Assembly (NCBI GenBank): GCA_900549375.1
Contig: URNY01000024.1
Coordinates: forward strand, 1-22,512
Reading direction: 5' to 3'
Source: an uncultured Bacteroidales bacterium
Lineage (GTDB): Bacteria; Bacteroidota; Bacteroidia; Bacteroidales; Muribaculaceae
DNA: 22,512 bases
The notes under the pieces were generated by a model. The model saw only the letters and a list, made by a program, of their open reading frames with translations, was not told the origin of the DNA and did not search any database. Below, piece after piece: positions 6,485 to 14,359 of the stretch; positions within the stretch are counted from its first letter, which is position 1, and every line of letters begins with the position of its first letter. Made by a program: the position numbers and the translations under genes.

Positions 6485-7615
6485 ATGAAAACTACTAATT
6501 CCAAGGACTTGGTCAAAGTTAACCAAATCCTCCCGATTATGCAAGAGCACTTTGGACAAAGTATGAATCTGGCACGCATAAAACTTATGGCGTTGCTGCT
6601 CCACGCACTCTGTGTGGTGCAGACTGTCAGCCTCCACAAACTTGCTAATGCGATGTCTACGGCTGTCGACAAGGATTCCAACCTCAGACGGCTCCAAAGA
6701 TTCTTTGCCAGGTATGTTCTTGACCTTGACATCATAGCCCGTATGATTTTCTCGCTGCTTCCTGTCAAGACCGGTCTTGTGTTGAGCATGGATCGCACCA
6801 ACTGGAAGTTCGGAGAGTTCAATATCAACATACTGATGCTGGGCGTGACATACAAAGGTATCGCCTTTCCGCTGATTTTCAGCCTTCTTCCTAAACGAGG
6901 CAATTCCAATCGGGAGGAACGCAGGAAAATCATGGAGCGGTTCATCCGCCTTTTCGGATCCGACTGCATCGATTGTCTTGTGGCCGATAGGGAATTCATA
7001 GGTAAGGAATGGATCGGACGGCTGAACACCAGACGCATCCGGTATTACATCCGTATTCGGTATTACATCCGTATTCGGCAGAACTTCTGGATTGTCAAGC
7101 CTTCCACCGGTGAGAGAATCCGTGCCTGGTGGCTGTTCAATGATCTGAAGGTCGGTCAGGAGAAATTCTTCCATAAGCTCTTTCTTCACAAAGGCGAGTA
7201 TGTCTATCTTGCCGGAAGCCGAATCAAAAACTCCGATGGAGTTCCGGAATTGCAGATTCTCATATGCTTCAACCGGCCCGAGGGCGCGATTTTGACATAC
7301 AAAAAGCGTTGGGAGATAGAAACGGCCTTCAGAGCCATGAAATCTTCCGGCTTCAACATCGAGGACACCCATATGCGTGATATGGAGCGCATCGCGAGAC
7401 TTGTCGCAATGGTCTGCATGGCTCTTGTATGGGCGTATCTCGTTGGTGAACATAAAGATATAAATATTAAACCGATAAGGATTCTGAAACATGGAAGAAA
7501 GGCAAAGTCGCTTGTCAAGTATGGTTTGGAGGAGATTGCGACCATACTCCTGCGTCCTGCTTATACCCCAAAATTCGATGTTTTCAAATTTTTGTCATAC
7601 TTAACTGAAAATTAA
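6485..7615 (+). CDS. IS4-family DDE transposase
   Basis: A 376-residue transposase of the IS4 type common in Bacteroidales. The catalytic acids can be placed: first D in S-M-D-R-T-N-W (D103), second D in L-V-A-D-R-E-F (D168), and E in the signature Y-x2-R-x3-E-x6-K (Y272, R275, E279, K286). The ORF has no frameshift or early stop. It contains an unusual perfect 18-bp tandem duplication (7040-7075) that repeats the six residues YYIRIR (187-192 and 193-198), between the second D and the E. Activity may therefore be altered. The last codons overlap the stop of the oppositely oriented polymerase gene. Confidence 0.93.
   Translation: MKTTNSKDLVKVNQILPIMQEHFGQSMNLARIKLMALLLHALCVVQTVSLHKLANAMSTAVDKDSNLRRLQRFFARYVLDLDIIARMIFSLLPVKTGLVLSMDRTNWKFGEFNINILMLGVTYKGIAFPLIFSLLPKRGNSNREERRKIMERFIRLFGSDCIDCLVADREFIGKEWIGRLNTRRIRYYIRIRYYIRIRQNFWIVKPSTGERIRAWWLFNDLKVGQEKFFHKLFLHKGEYVYLAGSRIKNSDGVPELQILICFNRPEGAILTYKKRWEIETAFRAMKSSGFNIEDTHMRDMERIARLVAMVCMALVWAYLVGEHKDINIKPIRILKHGRKAKSLVKYGLEEIATILLRPAYTPKFDVFKFLSYLTEN
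7040..7075 (+). repeat. 18-bp perfect tandem duplication inside the transposase
   Basis: Units 7040-7057 and 7058-7075 are identical and are followed by the first three bases of a third unit. The duplication adds six residues without breaking the frame and looks like recent slippage. Confidence 0.95.
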
Positions 7616-8682
7616 AAAATTTGGAAATCATAAGGCGTTCCGCTGTATGTCTTTATGGTAAATGCAGAAAATACAGCACAGATAATGCCATATATCAGAT
7701 ATTTTGATTTTCTGTCCACCCTTATATATTGGATTGCTTTTGGAATCAGCAACGGCAAAAAGCAAAGTCCGTAAAGGCTCAATCTCCTTGCAACCATGAA
7801 AAGATAGAAAATATTATATATACACAATCCGATTACAACCACTGTCAACATCGGCCATATATCGCTTTTGTCAGCAACCTTAAGGGGAACAATCAAAACA
7901 ATACCGATCACCAAAAGATTATATACATATTTCATAGCACCGGATGAAACCCCCGTTGAAAAATCGTCCGGTGTATATGAATATCTCTGACCGGCAATAG
8001 CCTCCATAACAAAAGACACAATATAATTCATTAAAGTATCTCCAAACAAAAGACTTGCTATAATCGCAATAACTAATATTTTTTTAGAGAATCGGATTCT
8101 TGATAAAAACACCAACACTATGGCAAAAACAGCAGACATATGGCAACATAAGGCCAATGCCGATATCAATACGAATTTTTTATAGTTTTTAAGAACAAAA
8201 AATTTAAAAGAAATGAATGTCAAGGAAATCGCACAATATTGCCTTACAAGGTTCATTGATTCAAAATAAAAACCCATGACCAGAAACAACAACAACGCTG
8301 CATATTCATACATTGAATCCTTATGATAAAAACAACAAGTTGCCCCAACTATCAAAGTCGAAGTATATATAAAGAAAATATGATAATTGAACCCTGTTGA
8401 ATACAAAAATAGGTTAATAAAACGCCATAAGGGTTCTATAGATTCGTTGACTCTTGAATCCGGATTTTCATAGAATACCTTATACATTTCAAAATCAATC
8501 CCGACATTTTCTCTGAAACCGGAAATCAAAATCAATAATATACCCAAACCGACCCAGATTATCTTTTGATATTCCGGATAATTCATTTTCATATTCCATG
8601 AAAATATAATCAATAATGCCAATATGAAAAAGAGAATTAACACGGCGCAGCTCGTTTCAAGATTCCAGACGGATTGGTACAA
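7612..8682 (-). CDS. EpsG-family polysaccharide polymerase (Wzy-like)
   Basis: A multi-pass inner membrane protein of about 356 residues with roughly ten hydrophobic helices. After the second helix it has ISGFRENVGIDFEMY (53-67), the R-x-x-x-G-x-D-x-x-x-Y signature of EpsG-like proteins. EpsG proteins act as, or substitute for, the Wzy polymerase that joins repeat units at the periplasmic face, and the neighbouring Wzx flippase fits that role. The start is uncertain. No ATG gives the first helix, so I take TTG at 8682; the next ATG (residue 31) would remove helix 1. The TAA stop lies at the very edge of the inserted IS, so the last residues may be IS-derived. Confidence 0.82.
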   Translation of the reverse strand: MYQSVWNLETSCAVLILFFILALLIIFSWNMKMNYPEYQKIIWVGLGILLILISGFRENVGIDFEMYKVFYENPDSRVNESIEPLWRFINLFLYSTGFNYHIFFIYTSTLIVGATCCFYHKDSMYEYAALLLFLVMGFYFESMNLVRQYCAISLTFISFKFFVLKNYKKFVLISALALCCHMSAVFAIVLVFLSRIRFSKKILVIAIIASLLFGDTLMNYIVSFVMEAIAGQRYSYTPDDFSTGVSSGAMKYVYNLLVIGIVLIVPLKVADKSDIWPMLTVVVIGLCIYNIFYLFMVARRLSLYGLCFLPLLIPKAIQYIRVDRKSKYLIYGIICAVFSAFTIKTYSGTPYDFQIF

Positions 8683-8705
8683 AAACGCATGATATAAACA
8701 AATGC

Positions 8706-9827
8706 CTACATTTTGCTTAGATATTCTCTCAGTGTATCTTCATTCCTCTTATTCTCCGTCTCTTTGGAAGTCAGATATGAATATATATAATCTTCACGCC
8801 TATCTTTATCGACCTTATGGAACTCAATCTTATCGAAATCCACATGGTCAAGATTATAATAATCAAGTCCGAGAATATTTTTGGAAAGATTATCCATTAT
8901 TCTCTCAAAGTCTTTAATCCTAAAAAAATCATCAGTTGCAACAAAAGCAACCGGCACATCTTTCAAAACCGAATATGAAATTGTATTGCAGAGATGTAAA
9001 GTAGCCATTGAAGCATTATTGACAAGATTGTCTGTTTCGTATTTGATTATCCTCCTGTTACCGAATTCATCTCCCTTGTAATCCGATTTAGGATGGGCGG
9101 CAATTACAACCGGCATCTTATATTTCGCTTCAAGATAATCAAAATAGCGCCTCATTGTAGCCTGATATTTTTCGCCGCTATACTTCCCGTTATCCTTTAA
9201 AAAATATTTGATATCCGTATGAAATGGGAAATATTCATCAGAAAAGACGATATACGGTTTCTTTACAACCTCCTTCTTATCCCAAAACCTTATTTTTTCA
9301 TAGTCCGGATGATTGTAAGGCAAAGTTCGATTTAATTTATTGCTGGATATTATTTCCGCAGGACCTGCACCAATACCGTTTTTTTTGTAGAATCTGTTTA
9401 ATCTGTATCCCTCTTGCTTATCTTTAATAGCTTTAACCAATCGGGCAGGAGTCATATATTTAAGCTTGTGCTTCAAACTCTCCTTTAAAACAGTATTCCC
9501 GTAAAGTTCTACCTTTATAGTCTTGAAACCGAGATCTGCCAATATTTTGAAAACCTCTTTTGTATGCCAGTTCCTGAAGCATTCCTCCACTATAATAGTT
9601 TTTGAAGGATCTTTTTTCGAAAGATATTCTGAGAACTCCACATCAGAGTAAATTCTTGTGAGGTAAGGCTCATCCGGGAGCATATCCGGATTTTCAAATC
9701 CGGGATAGAGCCATTGCGACAAATCCAACACCTTCAAATCTACTCCGGCTTTCTTGAACATATCGTAAAACCGTTCTTTCCTTGTTTTGGTCCAAGGCTC
9801 ATGGTCGATAAGAATAAACTCTTTCAT
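8706..9827 (-). CDS. Putative glycosyltransferase, GT-B/polysialyltransferase-like, unassigned family
   Basis: A 373-residue predicted cytoplasmic protein. The N-terminal half (MKEFILIDHEPWTKTRKERF) has no motif I can name. The C-terminal half has VVIAAHPKSDYKG, then NLVNNASMATLHLCNTISYSVLKDVPVAFV. This resembles the HP...ST-x-x-A arrangement in surface-polysaccharide transferases such as the sialyltransferase-like and CDP-glycerol-transferase-like families. The ATG overlaps the flippase stop by four bases (ATGA), so the genes are coupled. Since none of the GT2 or GT4 enzymes is an obvious nonulosonate transferase, this protein is the best candidate to use the CMP-nonulosonate made upstream. 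That is an inference from context. Confidence 0.6.
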   Translation of the reverse strand: MKEFILIDHEPWTKTRKERFYDMFKKAGVDLKVLDLSQWLYPGFENPDMLPDEPYLTRIYSDVEFSEYLSKKDPSKTIIVEECFRNWHTKEVFKILADLGFKTIKVELYGNTVLKESLKHKLKYMTPARLVKAIKDKQEGYRLNRFYKKNGIGAGPAEIISSNKLNRTLPYNHPDYEKIRFWDKKEVVKKPYIVFSDEYFPFHTDIKYFLKDNGKYSGEKYQATMRRYFDYLEAKYKMPVVIAAHPKSDYKGDEFGNRRIIKYETDNLVNNASMATLHLCNTISYSVLKDVPVAFVATDDFFRIKDFERIMDNLSKNILGLDYYNLDHVDFDKIEFHKVDKDRREDYIYSYLTSKETENKRNEDTLREYLSKM

Positions 9828-11110
9828 GCTAATGATTCTCTATTATACTTCTTTGCAAACATCATGACTATAAATGCCGTCAATATACTAATTCCCATTG
9901 AAATATAAGCTGTATATAAAACGCTGTATCTCGTAAGCCACAACGAAAGCCCCAATTGAATAAGTCCTGTTGTTAAGGTTATCGACATTAATGTCACGGT
10001 TTTCTTATGGTAAAAAATGTAATTCACATATAGCAGATATATACATTGGAAGAATGCACCTACTCCGAGAGGAATGATATATTTCATAGATTCCGTATAT
10101 TTGGGAAGGAAAAAATAAATCAACCCCCATGAAAACAGTATAACAAGCGCGGAGATAACCAAGAACACAGCGCTCATAAGAACAGCCTGTTTTCTCAATG
10201 TAGCTTTCACCTTTTCATATCCATCCGAAAGTTTCTTAAAGATATAAACCGAATTACTCGAGTTGAAAGCATTCCCGATGATTGCAATAATTGCAGCCAG
10301 ATTCATCGCAAAGCTATAAATCCCGACTTCTGAAGTGCCGTAAAAAAATTTTATAATATACCTGTCCATACCCTGTTTAAGCCAAAAGGAAGCAAGATGA
10401 GGTATAATAGGAAGCGAGAATATCAATGTTTCTACTACAAGCGATTTCGTAAATACCGATGGCCTTAGATATGTCGCCTTGTACATCAGATAGATACTCA
10501 AAACAAAGAATGCGCATCCCGTCAAGAACATCGCATAAACGCGCCCCTCCCATCCATATTTCATACCGACAATAAAAAGGAATGTAAGTATGAAATTCAA
10601 AATTCCCTGAGTGATAGTATAAATTCCATAAATTTTAGGCCTTTCCTCAAGTCGGAAAATATCAAGATTCATGGAAGTAAATACCTGAAAATAACAGATG
10701 AAGAGTGCCAGCCATTGATATTGTATCCCTATACCAACAATCTTTACCATAAAATCGTAGGCAAATAGAAGCACCATAGATAAAGCTCCTAAAATAATCG
10801 AAGTTACGATAAAACATATCCAGATGATTTTACGGAGCGTTTCTCTATCCTTCTGAAAAAATGCAACATTAACATAAGAAGTAGTGCACAAGCAGATAAT
10901 TATTCCTATAATCTGAATTAATGTATTGAAAAGATTGAGAGAGCCATAATCCGATGGGGTCAGGAACTTTGCTAATATCAACATCAGCACAAAGTTCAAC
11001 CCGTTGTATATAAAAGAAAATATCGTATAGAGCGCTCCCGCCTTAATATTCGAGTTATGCGACAATTTACGAATTCCCTTTAATAAATCGATATTCCCTA
11101 CTCTTATCAT
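9824..11110 (-). CDS. wzx: Oligosaccharide flippase, Wzx-like (MATE/MVF superfamily)
   Basis: A 428-residue integral membrane protein with about twelve hydrophobic helices. It begins with a short cytoplasmic tail and helix 1 (AGALYTIFSFIYNGLNFVLML). FLTPSDYGSLNLFNTLIQIIG is the typical helix 1-2 connection of polysaccharide exporters. It should flip the lipid-linked repeat unit across the inner membrane for polymerisation. Its ATG is 2 bases from the stop of the acyltransferase gene upstream, and its stop overlaps the next gene by four bases, so it is embedded in a tight operon. The gene symbol is given by family analogy. Confidence 0.88.
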   Translation of the reverse strand: MIRVGNIDLLKGIRKLSHNSNIKAGALYTIFSFIYNGLNFVLMLILAKFLTPSDYGSLNLFNTLIQIIGIIICLCTTSYVNVAFFQKDRETLRKIIWICFIVTSIILGALSMVLLFAYDFMVKIVGIGIQYQWLALFICYFQVFTSMNLDIFRLEERPKIYGIYTITQGILNFILTFLFIVGMKYGWEGRVYAMFLTGCAFFVLSIYLMYKATYLRPSVFTKSLVVETLIFSLPIIPHLASFWLKQGMDRYIIKFFYGTSEVGIYSFAMNLAAIIAIIGNAFNSSNSVYIFKKLSDGYEKVKATLRKQAVLMSAVFLVISALVILFSWGLIYFFLPKYTESMKYIIPLGVGAFFQCIYLLYVNYIFYHKKTVTLMSITLTTGLIQLGLSLWLTRYSVLYTAYISMGISILTAFIVMMFAKKYNRESLA

Positions 11111-11112
11111 TC

Positions 11113-12099
11113 TTAAGTTTGTTTCAGTTTGAGTTTGAGTTTATTTTTGCAATACTGATATAATAAAACAGGAAAAATAGAAGCGACTGTTGTAATTAAA
11201 AATACATATACCCCGTGCAAAGTATTTTTGAAAATCACCGGATAGGCTGTGAATACGAACATTTGTGTCAAAAATATCTCATAGCTGTACCGACCGGTAT
11301 ACTCAATGAACCTTTTCAATCTCTTATGGCAAATATTGTATAAATATCTGAGAAGCCACGGAAGAAGGAAAGCAGCCCAGTAATAACATATCCAATGACA
11401 ATCTCGCCATCCTGTATCGTGAAAGATTGGATTTAAACTGCCTTTAACGACATAGTGGATGTTAACCAACGCCGCTAAACTCACAACCGCGAAAATCACT
11501 TGCCATTTTTCAAGTCGCTTCGATATCATGGTCTGACTCCAAATGAATCCCAGATATACTAGAAATACATAGCGGAAACATAATAATCGATACAACGGCT
11601 CTATTATTCCGGAAACCATACACACGATTTCCAGCAGTTGGGCGATGGCAATAAATGCCAAATGTAACCTCCACCCCCCCCAGCGTTTTATAAGAAAGAA
11701 CACCGGAGGAACTATTATGAGAAATTGCACATAAATCCAGAAATAATAACTTCCCGGTCCTATGCCTCCCTCAATAAGGGCATTTTTAATTACATTCAGT
11801 AGCGGACTGCCCGACAGCACAAGCACTATTGCCGAGCATACTGTGGTAAAGATGAACGGAAGAATTATACGATGCAAAAGTTTCTTTACATTATAAAATG
11901 AACGCCATTTTATATTCAGAGTCGAGAAGCCTTTTCTGAAAACATGATAACACTGAAGAAGCAGAAAGAGAGGAACAGCCATAGCTCCCCACACTGAGAA
12001 TCCGATGGAATCTTGTAAGTAAGGCGGTAAATTATGAGTCAGAACTACCCATATTATGCAAACTCCTTTCAAAAAATCAATATAGCCGTCGCGTGTCAT
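11113..12099 (-). CDS. Acyltransferase-3 family membrane protein (O-acetyltransferase-like)
   Basis: A 328-residue protein with about ten membrane helices. The N-terminal signature DGYIDFLKGVCIIWVVLTHN has the K/R-x10-H spacing (K11, H22) expected of acyltransferase family 3 (OafA/WecH group). These enzymes pass an acyl group, usually acetyl, onto a sugar of a surface glycan, so the likely role is O-acetylation of this polysaccharide. The C-terminus ends in a low-complexity KLKLKLK tail encoded by a 6-bp repeat (about 11123-11145). It lies 36 bases after the PIN-like gene and 2 bases before the flippase. Confidence 0.85.
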   Translation of the reverse strand: MTRDGYIDFLKGVCIIWVVLTHNLPPYLQDSIGFSVWGAMAVPLFLLLQCYHVFRKGFSTLNIKWRSFYNVKKLLHRIILPFIFTTVCSAIVLVLSGSPLLNVIKNALIEGGIGPGSYYFWIYVQFLIIVPPVFFLIKRWGGWRLHLAFIAIAQLLEIVCMVSGIIEPLYRLLCFRYVFLVYLGFIWSQTMISKRLEKWQVIFAVVSLAALVNIHYVVKGSLNPIFHDTGWRDCHWICYYWAAFLLPWLLRYLYNICHKRLKRFIEYTGRYSYEIFLTQMFVFTAYPVIFKNTLHGVYVFLITTVASIFPVLLYQYCKNKLKLKLKQT

Positions 12100-12135
12100 T
12101 TGTTATATTCTCATTTACTCTTATTCTCTCTCCTT

Positions 12136-14310
12136 TCATGAGTATTCCCTTTCCCAATCCTCCACTGTATAAATTAGCTTCTTGGGTTTGGGATTTGCAA
12201 TTTCAAATTCTTTCGCCCATGCCGCCTTCTTTGCTTCGCGGTAGGATTTTGAAAACGCAAACTTACAGCAATCCACAAACCAGCTATGCTTCGTCAGGCT
12301 CAAGGCAGCCAAAATAATGCCCGCCACAATCGCAGTTACTATGAAATACCACTCCTTTTCCCATGATGCAAAAAGAACCACATTTGCCAAAAGAACGAGA
12401 ACGATGAAGCCGGAAAAGGCAATCTTTCCCCATTGCTTTCTTTCCCTCTTTCGCTTATATTTGCCCAATTTATCGGTCCATTCATCGTCCAATTTCTTGA
12501 ATTTTTGCTCCAACTTCGCATTCTCCTCGTCTATCCGCTTGGCTTTCATCCTCTCTATCTTCGAGTCCTTGTCACTCAGCCGATTAGCGAGGTCTGCGCT
12601 CTTGCTCTTTTCATCCGACAGCTCGGCTCTGAGAGCCTCCTCCTTTCTATTGCTTTCCTGAGTGATTCTCTCAACTTCAAGATGAGATTCATTGTTGGCC
12701 GCTCTTAAAGCCTCCTCCGTGAGATCCTTCTGCCGGATATATTCATCCAGATCCCCGTTGGAAATTATCTCTGTGAGGCATGCGTCTTCCGGATCATTGC
12801 TCGATTCCGACAATTTCCGCAATCCATATATACCCCTTTTTATCCCCTCCTCATCTATCTCTTTGTTGTGATACTTCAGATAGATTTCATCGTACTTCGC
12901 TCTTATCAAACCGTTGAGATGCGCTTTCAGCGCAATCGAAGCCTGCGTCACGACGCTCAGAGAGAGCATCGAACTCGAGCTGCCGAAACCACGGTTGAGG
13001 ATAAGCCACATCCTTGATGTAATATCCAATAGATTCAGCGCCAAAGGATATCGGAGCTCAATCCCCTCCGGAGGACTTTTCCTGATCTTTGAAGCTTTCG
13101 ACAGCAGATCCTTCGTATTGGAAACTATCAGATAGCCCACATGCTCCAACTTGTTCCTAACGGTATATCTTCCCCTCAGCTTGAAAATGCTGTCGAGGAA
13201 CGCGAGGTTCTGCCACTGGTCCTTGTCATCGCTCCCCGATTTTTCCGGAGTCTCCTCTTTCTCCTTATCTATGAATTCCTCGGCATAAACATTATATTCC
13301 TGCATGTCGAGCTGTGAGGGGATCTCCTCTTCGAACGGCTTAATGCCAAGATCCGAAAGCTTGCTCCAGAAATCCGAATTCATCAAAGATATTTGCGCCG
13401 TGTCCCTGCAATTCAGCAGGATATAGTTCAGGGCATCCGTCCTCCTTATGCCCCCTCCTGTTCCTCTTTTTATAGACTGCGCATTCTCAAAGAATTTATC
13501 TACTTCATCGTGAGTCTCCGGGAAATAGACAAGCCGTATATTGGATCTCTCTTTGTCGTTCTTATATACGGCCTCTCTTTTAACTTCATTTACCTGAGCT
13601 ATAAAATCCTGAGCCAAAAGCCTGTAAGCCTCCCCGTTATAACCCATTATATTGAATAGAATCTCCGTATCCAGAAAAAGCGTCAGAGGCCGGGAGAATT
13701 TCTCCCATCCCTTCTCTATTCCGTCTTGCTGCAAGCCGAAGAACACGAGTACGCCCATCGAGACTTCCTGAAGCATTCCGACCATCTCTTCATCCCCCTC
13801 GTTCTCCTTTATGAAGGCCGCTATATGGGGTTTGAATCCGTCAGAACTCTCCTTGTCAATCAGGAAATGGGCAAGATCGCACTGAACCTGGAAACGTTCG
13901 CTTTCACCAAGCGCCAAGCCGGATTTCTCCTCGATAAACTTAAACAGTTTCTCCGATATCCCATTTATCCTCTCCTCATTCGTATCTAGAGCTTTGGAGC
14001 TCTCTTCGATATCCTCCTGTTCTATCTCTCCGGCAAGTTCATATTCGTTCTTCCTCCCCTTCTTCCGCAAAAACTCGCAGTCTGCAACAGCCCTCTCCAT
14101 TACGGCATACGGCACATCAAGACCCAGTCTGTGATTTACAAAATCTTTTAATTGCGATGCGTCGAAAACGCGCACAGCAGACTGCATCACAGCCAGCCGG
14201 ATAAATTGCTTGATAATATCCAAAGTGCCCACCTTTTTCAATTGCAATTGATAATATAGCGCATACGCGGCCATTGACTTGTATTTTGAATCAATCCGGT
14301 TCATTGCCAC
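12136..14310 (-). CDS. Large membrane-anchored protein with predicted PIN-like nuclease domain
   Basis: A 724-residue protein with no named family that I can recall. By eye, residues 20-95 form a helical, possibly winged-helix segment (FDASQLKDFV...YAVMERAVADCEFLRKKG). Residues 210-405 look PIN-like, with candidate acids D214 in LFLDTE, E269 in ETHDEV, D373 in LAFLDSIFKLRG, and D401 in a strand-end motif IVSNTKDLL. Residues 525-625 are a charged coiled coil. Two helices (about 630-648 and 654-671) anchor it, with a short basic C-terminal tail. The start is GTG at 14310 or ATG at 14304, two codons later. It follows the HNH gene by 49 bases and precedes the acyltransferase by 36. Toxin, defence effector or RNA-processing roles are possible. 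Confidence 0.72.
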   Translation of the reverse strand: MAMNRIDSKYKSMAAYALYYQLQLKKVGTLDIIKQFIRLAVMQSAVRVFDASQLKDFVNHRLGLDVPYAVMERAVADCEFLRKKGRKNEYELAGEIEQEDIEESSKALDTNEERINGISEKLFKFIEEKSGLALGESERFQVQCDLAHFLIDKESSDGFKPHIAAFIKENEGDEEMVGMLQEVSMGVLVFFGLQQDGIEKGWEKFSRPLTLFLDTEILFNIMGYNGEAYRLLAQDFIAQVNEVKREAVYKNDKERSNIRLVYFPETHDEVDKFFENAQSIKRGTGGGIRRTDALNYILLNCRDTAQISLMNSDFWSKLSDLGIKPFEEEIPSQLDMQEYNVYAEEFIDKEKEETPEKSGSDDKDQWQNLAFLDSIFKLRGRYTVRNKLEHVGYLIVSNTKDLLSKASKIRKSPPEGIELRYPLALNLLDITSRMWLILNRGFGSSSSMLSLSVVTQASIALKAHLNGLIRAKYDEIYLKYHNKEIDEEGIKRGIYGLRKLSESSNDPEDACLTEIISNGDLDEYIRQKDLTEEALRAANNESHLEVERITQESNRKEEALRAELSDEKSKSADLANRLSDKDSKIERMKAKRIDEENAKLEQKFKKLDDEWTDKLGKYKRKRERKQWGKIAFSGFIVLVLLANVVLFASWEKEWYFIVTAIVAGIILAALSLTKHSWFVDCCKFAFSKSYREAKKAAWAKEFEIANPKPKKLIYTVEDWEREYS

Positions 14311-14325
14311 ATGTGTTTTATGTTT

Positions 14326-14353
14326 ACTAATATATTTGTATCTATATATTAGT
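14326..14353. promoter_or_regulatory. Perfect 10-bp inverted repeat between HNH and PIN-like genes
   Basis: Arms ACTAATATAT (14326-14335) and ATATATTAGT (14344-14353) are separated by 8 bases. The structure begins 6 bases past the HNH stop codon and ends 15 bases before the PIN-like start. It is not followed by a T-run on the minus strand, so it is a poor terminator. It could be an operator, perhaps for the possible winged helix of the downstream protein, or an RNA hairpin that sets the ratio of the two products. Confidence 0.5.
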
Positions 14354-14359
14354 TCTTTA

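Larger units (their letters stand above)
6363..7612 (+). mobile_element. IS4-family insertion sequence (ends approximate)
   Basis: One transposase gene is bounded by imperfect inverted ends. Left, from about 6363: aatttttagtag-atgacaaa. Right, read on the minus strand from about 7612: aattttcagttaagtatgacaaa. The shared core is AATTTT-Y-AGT followed by ATGACAAA. Terminal bases are approximate because both flanks are A/T-rich, and no target duplication could be identified for the same reason. The element lies between the polymerase and a GT4 gene and points against the operon. The right end coincides with the stop codon of the polymerase gene. Confidence 0.75.

Noticed and set aside
6448..7038. 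Second minus-strand frame (196 codons) in the IS
   Set aside because: Another antisense shadow of the transposase, with composition unlike a real protein.
6392..7492. Long minus-strand open frame (366 codons) opposite the transposase
   Set aside because: It is the antisense shadow of the transposase. The plus-strand frame carries the DDE and Y-R-E-K motifs, while the minus-strand translation shows no recognisable domain.
11123..11145. Short 6-bp repeats encoding KLKLKLK at the end of the acyltransferase
   Set aside because: A few repeats of a low-complexity hexamer in a C-terminal tail are not enough to argue for phase variation, because a 6-bp change would not shift the frame.
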